Shown here one piece after another: positions 36,871 through 46,354 of a stretch of DNA of 64,000 nt. This DNA is from an uncultured Emticicia sp. (GTDB taxonomy: Bacteria; Bacteroidota; Bacteroidia; Cytophagales; Spirosomataceae): the NCBI RefSeq assembly GCF_937903345.1, contig NZ_CALCZQ010000001.1, forward strand, positions 1-64,000, given 5' to 3'. Every line of letters starts with the position of its first letter. Position 1 is the first letter of the stretch. Below the pieces are notes generated by a model. It was not told the DNA's origin and did not search any database. It worked only from the letters and a program-made list of their open reading frames with translations. Made by a program: the position numbers and the translations under genes.

Positions 36871-38925
36871 ATGATTCAAATTAAATTTAATAGAAAACAC
36901 CGAGAATTAATTACTTTTCAGTGCAGAAACGTACTTGGTGTTTTTTTATTTTTATTTTCAGTTAGCTCATATGGACAAATTAATGTGATTTTCGATGAGA
37001 TTCCAATGGACGCACAACTGATTCAAAGAGACAATTTAAATAAAGCAAGTGTTACAATTTCGGGTAAAGTTTACACTGAAAATCAAACAGACCTTGCATT
37101 ATTAGTTTACAAAAACAAATCTCTTTTTTATTATAGAAAACAAAAACTTCAGTATGCTACCCAACCATCCGCGGCAGCTTTTAGCATTTCTTCGATAATC
37201 AATGCCGAATTATCAGAGTATGATTTTATGATTTATTCTTTTCAAAATAAAGATTCAGTATTGGTTAAATCAGTACGTGAAGTCGTTTGTGGAGATAACA
37301 TCCTAATTTATGGCCAATCGAATGCTCTTGCTACTGATAGCGAAGAACTACTAAAGTTTAAAGAAGAGTTTCGCTTTGGGAGAAGTACTTATGCAGATTT
37401 TGAAAGAAATGATTACATTTGGGTAATAACAAAAAAGTGGAATTATTGGAGTGCTGGCCTTATAGGTTTAGCCATTCAAAAACAACTAATCGATAAGTAT
37501 CGAATCCCGATTGGAATAATCAATGGAGCCGTCGGTAATAAAAACATTGATGAATTGAGTCTTAGAGATGAAATAAACCATGATAATCCCAGCAATATTT
37601 ATGGGCGAATGCTCCGGCGTGCGAAGGCATTTGGCTTAGATAAAACAGTAAAAATGATGGTTTGGCGGCAAGGCGAAAGTGAGGCAATTGATCCATTTTA
37701 TAAAAATGATTATGACAAAAAATTTGATAATTTTCGCAAACAACTTTATGAAGATTATCCTGCTTTAAAAAAAATATACACGTATCAAAACAATATTTAT
37801 TTTGGGGATAATAAGTTAGCAGGTAAGTTGAGAAATTATCAACGTAAAATTTATCAGTTATATTCCGATTGTGAAGTAATGACAACTTTTGGTACATCTA
37901 CCTATGATGGCCTACATTATAAATTAGAAGGTTATGTTGAAAATGGCAATAACATTGCCCGACTAATCGCACGTGATTTTCATAAAAGCACAGACACTAC
38001 CGAAATTACTGCTCCAAACATCCAATCAGCCTATTTCACAGAAAAAAAAGATAGTTTAATAGTAGTATTTGATAGCAACCAAAAAGTAAGTTTTCCCGAA
38101 GACGAACCTAAAAAGAACATTTATAATCCATCAATAAACATCAAAGATTATATATATTTAGACGGCAAAGCTGGAAACATCGAAAGTGGTACAGGAAACG
38201 AAAATCATATCATTCTGAAACTAAAAAATACAAGTGAGGCACAAAAAGTTACTTATACACCCGATAATTATACAAGCGATTTTATATCTATTTTACCTGG
38301 AATTACGCAAATAAAAAATTCAAGAGGCATTCAAGCACTTACCTTCAAAGATTTTGAAATTATCAACATAAAAAATATTCAAATTTCAAGTCTTACCGGC
38401 GAATGGGATAGTTTATCAAATAAAAAAATTGTACTAAAATGGCAAACGCCTAAATACATTAAGTACTCATATATCATAGAAAAAGCACAATTTCAATCAA
38501 ATATTTTCTATGAAATTGGCACCACAAATGAAGGCACGTTTGTCGATTACAACGTCAAAAAGGGTGTTCAATTTTATTATAGAATTCGGATAAAAGAAAA
38601 CAATGTATACACTGATTACAGTAATGTGAGTGAAGTTGGATATCAATTATCTTCCAAAAACCAACAAAATGAGATTACCAATAAAGACCTTAATCTTTTT
38701 CCAAACCCTGTCCTGAAAAATGAAGGTTTTAGTCTTTTGCCGCTTTTTGATATGCCGATTGTCCAAGTAAGAATTAGCAATTTAGCTGGGGAAGTTCTGT
38801 ATAATAAACCGAATATAAGCCAAAACATAAAATTACCTACCACTGATTTCACGGAAGGTATTTATATTATTGAAGTAATATTAGAGGATAGTTCAAAATT
38901 AATTAAGAAATTTGTTATTCAATAA
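36871..38925 (+). CDS. T9SS-secreted sialate O-acetylesterase-like (SASA/SGNH) protein
   Basis: 684 residues. After an N-terminal hydrophobic export signal (about 20-36, ending SSYGQ), an SGNH esterase domain shows block I NILIYGQSNALAT, the GG/N loop IINGAVGNKNIDEL, VWRQGESEA, and the catalytic Asp-His in STYDGLHYKLEGY (about 345). A fibronectin-type region follows (about 500-590). The last 80 residues are a type A T9SS sorting domain (LNLFPNPVLKNEGF ... EGIYIIEVILEDSS ... KKFVIQ). It should therefore cross the outer membrane and be surface-bound or secreted, and de-acetylate a glycan. Starts 15 bases after GSIII. Confidence 0.82.
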   Translation: MIQIKFNRKHRELITFQCRNVLGVFLFLFSVSSYGQINVIFDEIPMDAQLIQRDNLNKASVTISGKVYTENQTDLALLVYKNKSLFYYRKQKLQYATQPSAAAFSISSIINAELSEYDFMIYSFQNKDSVLVKSVREVVCGDNILIYGQSNALATDSEELLKFKEEFRFGRSTYADFERNDYIWVITKKWNYWSAGLIGLAIQKQLIDKYRIPIGIINGAVGNKNIDELSLRDEINHDNPSNIYGRMLRRAKAFGLDKTVKMMVWRQGESEAIDPFYKNDYDKKFDNFRKQLYEDYPALKKIYTYQNNIYFGDNKLAGKLRNYQRKIYQLYSDCEVMTTFGTSTYDGLHYKLEGYVENGNNIARLIARDFHKSTDTTEITAPNIQSAYFTEKKDSLIVVFDSNQKVSFPEDEPKKNIYNPSINIKDYIYLDGKAGNIESGTGNENHIILKLKNTSEAQKVTYTPDNYTSDFISILPGITQIKNSRGIQALTFKDFEIINIKNIQISSLTGEWDSLSNKKIVLKWQTPKYIKYSYIIEKAQFQSNIFYEIGTTNEGTFVDYNVKKGVQFYYRIRIKENNVYTDYSNVSEVGYQLSSKNQQNEITNKDLNLFPNPVLKNEGFSLLPLFDMPIVQVRISNLAGEVLYNKPNISQNIKLPTTDFTEGIYIIEVILEDSSKLIKKFVIQ

Positions 38926-38948
38926 TCAACCAAAACAAGCACTTTTGA

Positions 38949-39944
38949 ATGTTAGTAAAATTTTCACTAAAACTCTCCCTTTTTCTGAGTCCACTCATTT
39001 TTCTTGTATTTGGGTATTTATATACTGACCCTTTTAAGGTCGTCCGAAGATATGAGGAATATCCAGATAATTTCGCAAAAAGCCTTAATCGTGACCGAAT
39101 TTCGACACAAATTTTTTTAAATAATCATCAAAAATACAACTATAAATCTTTCATTTTTGGGAGTTCACGTTCAAGTGTTTTTTATGCCCGTGAATGGGGA
39201 AAGCATATCAATGATGTAACCCCTTATCATTTTGATGCATCCTGTGAAACGATTTCTGGAGTTGCTACCAAACTGAATTTTATAGAATCAAAGGGAAATA
39301 AAATCGAAAATGTGCTGTTTGTATTTGATCGAAGTTTATTTAATTACGAACAGGATACCTTGGGTAGTGTTTTTGTTCAAGATTATCGAGTAAGTGGCCT
39401 GGATTGGTGGAAATATCATACAATTTTCCTTAATACTTACTTTTCAAAGGGCTTTTTTGTGGCTTTTTATGATAATCTTATTACTGGAAATTTCAAAAAT
39501 TACATGAAACAATTTCTAGAGTTTAGAAAGATAAACTATACTCCAATTTTTAATGATTTTATTTTTACGAGTTATATTGAGCAGATAAAAAAAGATTCAA
39601 TTGGATACTATAATCAGCCTGATTTTTTTTACAAACGAACTCTTGAAAAAAAACTAACAACTCCAGCTATAAAAGCATACCAATTGAAGTATTTAGACAT
39701 GATTAAAGAAAGTTTGTTTAAAAATAACACAAAATACAAAATAATTTTAGGCCCAACTTATGACCAATACACTTTCAATCAACAAGATTTGGATTTATTA
39801 ATTAAGTATTTTGGAAAAGAACATATCTATAATTTTTCAGGAATAAATGACTATACCAACAACATAGCTAATTATTACGAAATCTATCATTATAAACCTT
39901 CAGTTGCAAATGATATAATGAACAAGATTTATTCTACAAAGTAA
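38949..39944 (+). CDS. Membrane-anchored SGNH-hydrolase-like protein of unknown function
   Basis: 331 residues. One N-terminal membrane segment (about 5-25) precedes an extracytoplasmic domain. Features suggesting an SGNH/DltD-AlgJ-like fold: a GSSRS segment in SFIFGSSRSSVFYAREWG (possible nucleophile Ser) and a C-terminal YHYKPSVANDIMNKI resembling the catalytic-His block with its following helix. I do not recognise a named family. It begins 23 bases after the T9SS esterase-like gene and overlaps the convergent DUF5686 gene by 11 bases at its 3' end. It may modify acyl groups on an envelope polymer, but this is inference. Confidence 0.6.
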   Translation: MLVKFSLKLSLFLSPLIFLVFGYLYTDPFKVVRRYEEYPDNFAKSLNRDRISTQIFLNNHQKYNYKSFIFGSSRSSVFYAREWGKHINDVTPYHFDASCETISGVATKLNFIESKGNKIENVLFVFDRSLFNYEQDTLGSVFVQDYRVSGLDWWKYHTIFLNTYFSKGFFVAFYDNLITGNFKNYMKQFLEFRKINYTPIFNDFIFTSYIEQIKKDSIGYYNQPDFFYKRTLEKKLTTPAIKAYQLKYLDMIKESLFKNNTKYKIILGPTYDQYTFNQQDLDLLIKYFGKEHIYNFSGINDYTNNIANYYEIYHYKPSVANDIMNKIYSTK

Positions 39945-42417
39945 GTTCTAAGGTAAACTTAACACCGAATTTTTTGACATTTGGTGAATCTATGTATGAT
40001 AAACGATGTATTGCCTCCACTCGAAGCACTTTGAAGATATTATTAATTCCATAACCTAACTCAATATACGGTTTTCTACCAAGACTACTGAAAGATAAAA
40101 CATCAGTAGCAGGGTTCATTTGCTTATTTTTATCAGATAATTGTCCAATTAGGAATTTTCCTGTTGTAAAAGTTCTCCATTTCAGTTTTTTTATCAACGG
40201 AAAACGATTAAACAAAAGGCCTTCAAAGTCGTGTGTATAGCGAGCAGAAGCATAGCGGTCACTAATAAACTCAAAATTATTCATCAAATTGAATGAGTTT
40301 CCAACAATAAAGATACTTTGGTTTCCTAAATGACTTTTAAGCAAAGGATAAGGCAAAGTACCAAAAATTGCCCCAGCTTCAGCTTTATAATATGTTTTTC
40401 CAAAATAACCCAAGTTAAGCGTATGACTGTATTTAGCCATCAGCCTATGATAATTAAAATCACTATTGAGGAAATTTTTTGTACCAAAAACATATCTAAA
40501 TGTAATCGTAGGCGATTTGGTAGTACCAAAACTCAATCTTTCATTATCATTGACAATCGCAAGTTCATCACGAGCTAACGTAACTTCTGACAAAAACTCT
40601 GAAGTATTAAAATTTGTAATGAGTGACGAAGCTTCTCCCAAAGTAGGTTTTTGACGATATGAGAAATCATATAATGGATTAAAACTTCTTGTTTTAAAGC
40701 CAAAAGTTGTGAACACACCTTTTGAAACTTCTCGTTGTAATTGTATTTTTCGTTCGGTTTCATAAAATGGACGCATGAGTGTACCAAATCTCATATATGC
40801 CGAAAAAATAGCCCCTAAACCTAAATCTTCCTGACGCAAACCAACTTGCTCTATATCATTAGTATATTTTATACTAATGGTTGTCCATGGTTTTCTTGAA
40901 ACAATTCTTGTTAGCTCCCCTCCCATTTTCCAAGTTTCATCTTTGGTGCCGTAAGCCAAATAACCTTGTAAAATCCACTTTCTACTAAACTCAAAATTTG
41001 TTCGTAATCCTAAACGTATTCTTAAACCCTCAACATTATTGATGGCACCCGAATATACCAATGGTCCAAGTTCGATTCCTGTATATATCTTTTTATAACC
41101 AGTGGAAAACAATAATGCTAAATTAGTGTATCTTCTTACGATTGGAACATTTTTAATTGTATCAATCATCGTATATGCCATTTGCTCTTTTTCAGAAAAA
41201 GCTTCTGGCCGAACTTTCTGCCAATAGGAATTGTCGTTTTCTTTAAAATCAGATAAAATCTCAATGCCATTATCAAAGAATTTTACATCTTTTACTTTAT
41301 CCGTAATAATATCTTGATTATAATTTGTAAACTTCAAAAGTAATCCTGCAGAGTTTTTTGTCAATTCGTTTACATCGACCAAAATGCGATTTTTCACTGG
41401 AAACCAAACCTTACCAACGGGTTCAAGTTCTTGTTGAATTTTAATGCGTTCGACGAAGTTTAAATTAGCATCTTTGGTAATTGTAGCATCAATTTGAGCA
41501 ATAGCCCAAGATTTTTTATCAATCCAAATTGAGCCGGCAAAAGCTAAATCTTGCTTCCTTTTAGGAGTAAAATCAATTTTATAACAAAAATTATCACCAA
41601 AAAAAGTACTATCGGCTAAGTAATAATCGTAGATGAATTTCCAATCTTCTGCAATAGGTGAGGCAAAGTTTTTGTCAAGAACACTTACTTGATTTAAATA
41701 AAAATTATATTGTTGAAAAGATGAACCAATAAGCTGAGAAGTCAAACTGCCATCGCTTACACCTATACCTTTAATATTGGTTTTTTCAATAATTTCCTTT
41801 GAAAGACGAGGATTATTACGATAATAATAATGCGAAACAGATTCAGAAATAAACGATGGAAGTAATATATTTCCATCGTCATCGGTTAGAGTACCAATTT
41901 CTTTAATCGCCTTATTTACTTTTTGAGTAATTCGCCGTTCACGGAGCTTCTCGCTAATTTTATTAAAATCAACTTCAATTTTATTGTAGCTTGTGTAATC
42001 AAACCCGTCTATCTTCTTATAATTATTGTCAGATTTGGCAGCAACTGTTTTCCTGATGATTCGATGAGCTGGATTTTCGCCTGCATAAACTTTTACTTCC
42101 TGCAAAAGTATTTCTGATGGTTTCAGTTGAATGTAAAGCGTTTGTGTAAGCGAATCTTTTGAAATAAAAAAAAATCGTGAAAAATAGCCGAGACAACTAA
42201 CGAGTAGCGAATCTGAAGGTAATGAACCAAGCTGAAACTGAAAATTACCTTCAAAATCTGTGTTTTTACCGAGAGAAGTATTTTTTATATTTATTGAAGC
42301 AAAAGGTATTGGATCTTTCGTAACTGCGTCTGTTACTTTACCTTTTAAGATATAGACATTTTGAGCAAAAACAAATTGAGATAGTAGTATAAAAAATATT
42401 ACGTAATTTTTTTTCAT
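39934..42417 (-). CDS. DUF5686 family outer-membrane protein with carboxypeptidase-like regulatory domain
   Basis: 827 residues from ATG 42417 (MKKNYVIFFILLSQFVFAQ signal peptide); a TTG four codons earlier is less likely. Residues 20-110 are a CarboxypepD_reg-like domain (LKGKVTDAVTKDPIPFASIN, LLVSCLGYFSRFF). The rest is the DUF5686 region and ends as a predicted beta barrel with alternating aromatic strands (FEISDRYAS-type segments; terminal KFGVKFTLELTL). Function is unknown; such proteins are abundant in Bacteroidota envelopes. The 3' end overlaps the convergent SGNH-like gene by 11 bases, with no room for a terminator between them. Confidence 0.85.
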   Translation of the reverse strand: MKKNYVIFFILLSQFVFAQNVYILKGKVTDAVTKDPIPFASINIKNTSLGKNTDFEGNFQFQLGSLPSDSLLVSCLGYFSRFFFISKDSLTQTLYIQLKPSEILLQEVKVYAGENPAHRIIRKTVAAKSDNNYKKIDGFDYTSYNKIEVDFNKISEKLRERRITQKVNKAIKEIGTLTDDDGNILLPSFISESVSHYYYRNNPRLSKEIIEKTNIKGIGVSDGSLTSQLIGSSFQQYNFYLNQVSVLDKNFASPIAEDWKFIYDYYLADSTFFGDNFCYKIDFTPKRKQDLAFAGSIWIDKKSWAIAQIDATITKDANLNFVERIKIQQELEPVGKVWFPVKNRILVDVNELTKNSAGLLLKFTNYNQDIITDKVKDVKFFDNGIEILSDFKENDNSYWQKVRPEAFSEKEQMAYTMIDTIKNVPIVRRYTNLALLFSTGYKKIYTGIELGPLVYSGAINNVEGLRIRLGLRTNFEFSRKWILQGYLAYGTKDETWKMGGELTRIVSRKPWTTISIKYTNDIEQVGLRQEDLGLGAIFSAYMRFGTLMRPFYETERKIQLQREVSKGVFTTFGFKTRSFNPLYDFSYRQKPTLGEASSLITNFNTSEFLSEVTLARDELAIVNDNERLSFGTTKSPTITFRYVFGTKNFLNSDFNYHRLMAKYSHTLNLGYFGKTYYKAEAGAIFGTLPYPLLKSHLGNQSIFIVGNSFNLMNNFEFISDRYASARYTHDFEGLLFNRFPLIKKLKWRTFTTGKFLIGQLSDKNKQMNPATDVLSFSSLGRKPYIELGYGINNIFKVLRVEAIHRLSYIDSPNVKKFGVKFTLELTL

Positions 42418-42534
42418 TAATTTATGCAAGTTTCAACCGAAAGTTTACTAACCATCATTTATTAAAAACGTAATTGGCAGTAGAAACGTTGCTTAACTAA
42501 TTAAATACACGCAAAAATTATATTACTTCATTGT

Positions 42535-42954
42535 TTATTTATGATATTCATTCAGAAAATCACCTTTTGGCATAAACTCTAAATCGTCAACTGGTCGATT
42601 AAAATAATAAACCCAAGCATCATAAGTTTTACCATCATTTTTTAGTTCAACCTTAGCTTGTTTTCTAACGTACTCAGAATGAGCCGGATCAATCGGATTA
42701 TATTCTTCGTATCTGTCTAAAAAACCAAAAAGTGCATCAGGTTCTTTAAGCTTATAAAGTTCACCCTTCACGCAATACTTCTCGCCTTTTCCGCATGGCA
42801 CAATACCTGGATAATAATCAACCATGTACATTTTGCCATCCATTTTGGCTTTACCCATATATACGGCATGCTTATCTACCCATGCGTGCGATTCGTTATC
42901 ACCATAATCGCTCAAAAGCGTTCCATAAACAAAAAGATACTCATTTTCAGTCAT
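42535..42954 (-). CDS. Gamma-glutamylcyclotransferase-like protein (AIG2 family)
   Basis: 139 residues. Family members release 5-oxoproline from gamma-glutamyl amino acids or amines. The substrate loop YLFVYGTLLSDYG near residue 6 and the probable catalytic Glu in LDRYEEYNPID (about 84) are present, and the size fits. The start overlaps the end of the TPR gene by 8 bases, so this is the last gene of a minus-strand run starting at 44070. Confidence 0.85.
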   Translation of the reverse strand: MTENEYLFVYGTLLSDYGDNESHAWVDKHAVYMGKAKMDGKMYMVDYYPGIVPCGKGEKYCVKGELYKLKEPDALFGFLDRYEEYNPIDPAHSEYVRKQAKVELKNDGKTYDAWVYYFNRPVDDLEFMPKGDFLNEYHK

Positions 42955-43513
42955 TGCCGTACTTTGAAATATTGCGAATATTTCCTATAAATAATGTTTG
43001 TAAAAGTATATTAGATTGTCTATCGCCTAAACTTGAAGCAATTTTAAGGTTTTTTTCGGCACTTTCAAAATCTCCGCCCCTAAATTCTAATTCCCCGATA
43101 AATCTAATGACATCAGCGTTTTTACCGAGAAACATACGAGAAGCTCTTTTTAGTTCAAAAAGTGCAGTTTCGTAATCTTCAAGCATATAAAAACAATTGG
43201 CTTTATTTAAATATGCTTTAGCAATAGAATTATCAATGCGTAACGTTTTTTCAAAATCATTAAGTGCTGCCTCCCAATTTTCAAAGTAGTAATGGCATTT
43301 TGCTCGATAGAAATATGCGGTTGCCGATTTGGAATGTTCTTTAATAGCATTATCAAAATAACGAAAAGCTTTCACGTAATCTTCTTGGTTGAACAATTCA
43401 ATTCCTTCTACAAAAAGAGCTTCGTCTCTTTCTTGGTCAGAAATATCGTTCCCCAGTCTGATTCGCAAATAGATGTAAATCAAAAACGGTATGCCTATAA
43501 GCATTACCTCCAT
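42947..43513 (-). CDS. Tetratricopeptide repeat protein with N-terminal membrane anchor
   Basis: 188 residues. A short hydrophobic N-terminus (EVMLIGIPFLIYIYLRI) is followed by about four TPR units, for example ELFNQEDYVKAFRYFDNAIK, AYFYRAKCHYYFENWEAALN and AYLNKANCFYMLEDYETALF. TPRs mediate protein contacts; no enzymatic domain is visible. It starts 2 bases after the YjbR-family stop and overlaps the next gene, so it belongs to the compact four-gene run 44070-42535. Confidence 0.85.
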   Translation of the reverse strand: MEVMLIGIPFLIYIYLRIRLGNDISDQERDEALFVEGIELFNQEDYVKAFRYFDNAIKEHSKSATAYFYRAKCHYYFENWEAALNDFEKTLRIDNSIAKAYLNKANCFYMLEDYETALFELKRASRMFLGKNADVIRFIGELEFRGGDFESAEKNLKIASSLGDRQSNILLQTLFIGNIRNISKYGND

Positions 43514-43515
43514 TT

Positions 43516-43866
43516 TTACAAATTTTTAAGTTCTTCTTTGGCCTTTTTTGGTAAACTATTTACAATAATATCGTAGGATTCATTAATCCATTCACGCAAG
43601 AGGGCATCTTTCACGCGTCCGTTGGTAAGAATCATATTCCAATGCTGCTTATTCATGTGAAAAGCTGGCAAAACATCGTCAAACTCGGCTCTTAATTCCT
43701 GATTCCTTTCTGGAAAATTTTTCAAACTTATTCGCTCAAAATCAAAACCTGTAAGAGCAAACATCTTCCCCATTACTTTATAAACAAGGGTTTCTGGTCC
43801 GAATGGTAATTCTTCGGTTACTCCTTTTTTTGACAAACAATGTTCTCTAAAACTTTCTAAATCCAT
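43516..43866 (-). CDS. MmcQ/YjbR family protein
   Basis: 116 residues. The family has a CyaY-like fold and is often labelled DNA-binding, without a firm function. Typical segments are FREHCLSKKGVTEELPFGPE, VYKVMGKMFALTGFD, NMILTNGRVKDALLREWIN (with the conserved HWN before it) and SYDIIVNSLPKKAKEEL. It sits between the small membrane protein gene (6 bases upstream) and the TPR gene (2 bases downstream). Confidence 0.87.
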   Translation of the reverse strand: MDLESFREHCLSKKGVTEELPFGPETLVYKVMGKMFALTGFDFERISLKNFPERNQELRAEFDDVLPAFHMNKQHWNMILTNGRVKDALLREWINESYDIIVNSLPKKAKEELKNL

Positions 43867-43872
43867 TGATAA

Positions 43873-44070
43873 TTAACGAGTTGCACAACGTGTTACCATA
43901 ATAATCAGGCAAAATAAAAACATCACAATTGATATTTTATTTATTCCATGCATCATTTTAAGATTGAAACTGTGCGGATATTTTCCGTCTTTATCTTTCT
44001 TAAATATTCTAAAAAAATAGGAAAATACAGGACCAATTGATAAGAAATTTTTTATTTTATTTAACATCAT
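43873..44070 (-). CDS. Small single-pass membrane protein, unknown function
   Basis: 65 residues (or 64 from the second of two adjacent ATGs). A polar N-half with an FSYFFRIFKKD segment is followed by MHGINKISIVMFLFCLIIMV, one membrane helix. It resembles small Cytophagales proteins I associate with DUF6728, but this is from memory only. Its position, 6 bases before the YjbR-family gene in a tight operon, and the conserved-looking HxINKIS motif argue that it is real. Confidence 0.6.
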   Translation of the reverse strand: MMLNKIKNFLSIGPVFSYFFRIFKKDKDGKYPHSFNLKMMHGINKISIVMFLFCLIIMVTRCATR

Positions 44071-44142
44071 AATTTAGTTTAGATTGATGAACTGCTTTTT
44101 TAACTTTATTGAATAGACAGCCACAAAAATAATTTGTAATAG

Positions 44143-46161
44143 CTATCTAGTATATTCAAGTTCTTCTTGCTCAAACCAGCGACCGTCTTCTTTAATTAAC
44201 TCTATCAATTCATCAACCGCATTATCGGCATGAACTGATTTTTTCATCACGGTTTGTCCACGATAGAGAGCAATTTTGTCTTTTCCAATACCTACATATC
44301 CATAATCTGCATCTGCCATTTCGCCTGGGCCATTTACGATACATCCCATGATACCAATTTTTACGCCTTTCAAATGATCAGTGCGTTTTCTAATCATGGC
44401 TGTTGTTTCTTGTAAATCAAATAATGTTCTACCGCAGGATGGACAACTGATGTATTCGGTTTTACTCATTCGAGTACGAGCCGCCTGCAAAATTCCGAAC
44501 GATGTGCTATTTAGGGTTTTCAGTCGCTCCAATTTTTCATCTTTCTCAGTCAAATTGGGTAAACCTACCATAATTCCATCGCCAAAACCTTCAATCAAAA
44601 CCCCTCCAAAATCGGTTGCTGCAAAAAGTTGAAAATCGCTTTCGGAAATCGCATCGTAATTTTTACTTAAAACTACTGGATTTTTAATAGAAAATTTCAA
44701 CATTTGAAAATAAAAGCTTCGTAATTCAATTAATGCTGCTGCATCCCTGGCTTTTGCAATAATCACAGTGTTTTTGAATTCTTTAATATGTTCAACAAAT
44801 GCGGGTGTAAGCTCATCAAGACTTACTTCTACAAAATTGATTGTTTGATGTAATTGTTTCGCTGGATCGAAAAATTCTTCAACTGTAAACAATGGTAATT
44901 TATTTTGTAAATCTGACTGTGACTGCCATAACTCATAATCAAGAATTTCCTTTAAACCATTTGGCAACATAAATGGTACTGATTTTTTGCCAGAATAAAT
45001 ATAGTCAGCACCTAAATCGTTCATTCTCCACTTATCGGGTAATGGCAAATAAAAATGCCCAATTGGTTTCAAATCATCGTGTGTCTTAACATCAATTTTT
45101 GAAAAATCAGCAATTACTCTTGGAACATTCAACGCACCAAAATTACTTACTTCAAAGGTTTCTCTTCGACTGTAGGCGTAAGGATTAATTGGTGAAACCA
45201 CTGAAAGTTCAGAATGATGAATATTGGATCCTGCGTTATTTTTCCTTAATGCTACACTTTCCTTTTCTCTTAAGTCGGCACTTTTGGTGATTAATGAGCG
45301 TGCTACTGGTGCTTCAAATTCAGGATCTTCGGTTAAACTCACACGAACGGTATCTCCCAATCCGTCTTCCAAAAGTGTTCCGATTCCCATAGAAGATTTT
45401 ATTCTTCCATCTTCTCCTTCACCAGCTTCGGTAACACCCAAATGTAATGGATATGGCTTTAGTTTTTCTTCTTCCAATCTCTGTACTAAAAGACGATATG
45501 CCTGTACCATCACTTGCGGATTCGATGATTTCATAGAAATAACTATATTAAAATAGTTTTCGTCTTCACAAATACGCAAAAATTCTAAAGCAGATTCTAC
45601 CATTCCGAGTGGTGTATCACCATAACGGCTCAAAATTCGGTCAGAAAGAGAGCCATGATTCGTACCAATACGCATGGCAGTTCCGTAATCTTTACAAATT
45701 TTTATGAGCGGCAAAAAACGTTCTCTGATTCGTTCAAGCTCAATTTGGTAACTATCTTCTGTATAATCAATTACTTCAAAACGTTTTTTATCAGCATAAT
45801 TACCAGGGTTTATTCTTACTTTTTCTACAATTCGAGCCGCCAGTTCGGCTGCATTTGGCGTAAAGTGAATATCGGCGACCAAAGGTGTATTATAACCTCT
45901 TTTTCTCAACTCATTTTTAATATTCTCCAAATTTTGGGCTTCTTTTACACTTGGTGCAGTGATACGCACCAATTCACAACCACTTTCAATCATGCGGATT
46001 GTTTGCTCAACCGAACCGATGGTGTCCATAGTATCAATAGTTGTCATTGATTGCACACGAATCGGATAATCCGAACCTAAATATAAATCACCAATTTTTA
46101 CTTGGTTTGTAATTCTACGAGAATATTCTGTAAGAGAATTGCAGTATTTTTTTTGTGACAT
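44143..46161 (-). CDS. ispG: 4-hydroxy-3-methylbut-2-enyl diphosphate synthase, large three-domain form
   Basis: 672 residues. Penultimate-step enzyme of the MEP isoprenoid pathway: a [4Fe-4S] reductive dehydration of MEcPP to HMBPP. TIM-barrel part: VKIGDLYLGSDYPIRVQSMT, VADIHFTPNAAELAARIVEK, AMRIGTNHGSLSDRIL, HLGVTEAGEGEDGRIKSSMG. About 250 residues are inserted before the cluster domain, as in plants, Chlamydiae and Bacteroidota. Cluster ligands are in ISCPSCGRTLFDLQ and KIGIMGCIVNGPGEM. I chose ATG 46161 (MSQKKYCN); ATG 46170 is close. Starts further upstream would lie before the predicted transcription start at the 46234-46241 box. Confidence 0.95.
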   Translation of the reverse strand: MSQKKYCNSLTEYSRRITNQVKIGDLYLGSDYPIRVQSMTTIDTMDTIGSVEQTIRMIESGCELVRITAPSVKEAQNLENIKNELRKRGYNTPLVADIHFTPNAAELAARIVEKVRINPGNYADKKRFEVIDYTEDSYQIELERIRERFLPLIKICKDYGTAMRIGTNHGSLSDRILSRYGDTPLGMVESALEFLRICEDENYFNIVISMKSSNPQVMVQAYRLLVQRLEEEKLKPYPLHLGVTEAGEGEDGRIKSSMGIGTLLEDGLGDTVRVSLTEDPEFEAPVARSLITKSADLREKESVALRKNNAGSNIHHSELSVVSPINPYAYSRRETFEVSNFGALNVPRVIADFSKIDVKTHDDLKPIGHFYLPLPDKWRMNDLGADYIYSGKKSVPFMLPNGLKEILDYELWQSQSDLQNKLPLFTVEEFFDPAKQLHQTINFVEVSLDELTPAFVEHIKEFKNTVIIAKARDAAALIELRSFYFQMLKFSIKNPVVLSKNYDAISESDFQLFAATDFGGVLIEGFGDGIMVGLPNLTEKDEKLERLKTLNSTSFGILQAARTRMSKTEYISCPSCGRTLFDLQETTAMIRKRTDHLKGVKIGIMGCIVNGPGEMADADYGYVGIGKDKIALYRGQTVMKKSVHADNAVDELIELIKEDGRWFEQEELEYTR

Positions 46162-46233
46162 TGGTAACATATACAAGTTTTTAGAACCCAAAAAGTCAAG
46201 CTTGACTCCATAGATTAATGCTGATTTCATTAG

Positions 46234-46241
46234 CAAATTTA
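46234..46241 (-). promoter_or_regulatory. -7 box upstream of ispG
   Basis: TAAATTTG on the minus strand fits TAnnTTTG. It lies 72 bases before ATG 46161 and argues against translation starts upstream of about 46228. Confidence 0.4.
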
Positions 46242-46326
46242 GGTATGAATATAACTAATATAACGATAGAAAGGTTGAAAATTTGTTAACTATTCTTTTT
46301 GTAGTCGGTATTTGGTTATTTTTTGG

Positions 46327-46334
46327 TAATTTTG
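46327..46334 (+). promoter_or_regulatory. -7 box upstream of queE
   Basis: TAATTTTG fits TAnnTTTG, 20 bases before the queE ATG. A TTTG at 46298-46301 is the nearest -33 candidate, with a slightly long spacing of 25. Confidence 0.45.
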
Positions 46335-46354
46335 CAGAAATTTTTGATAATTGA

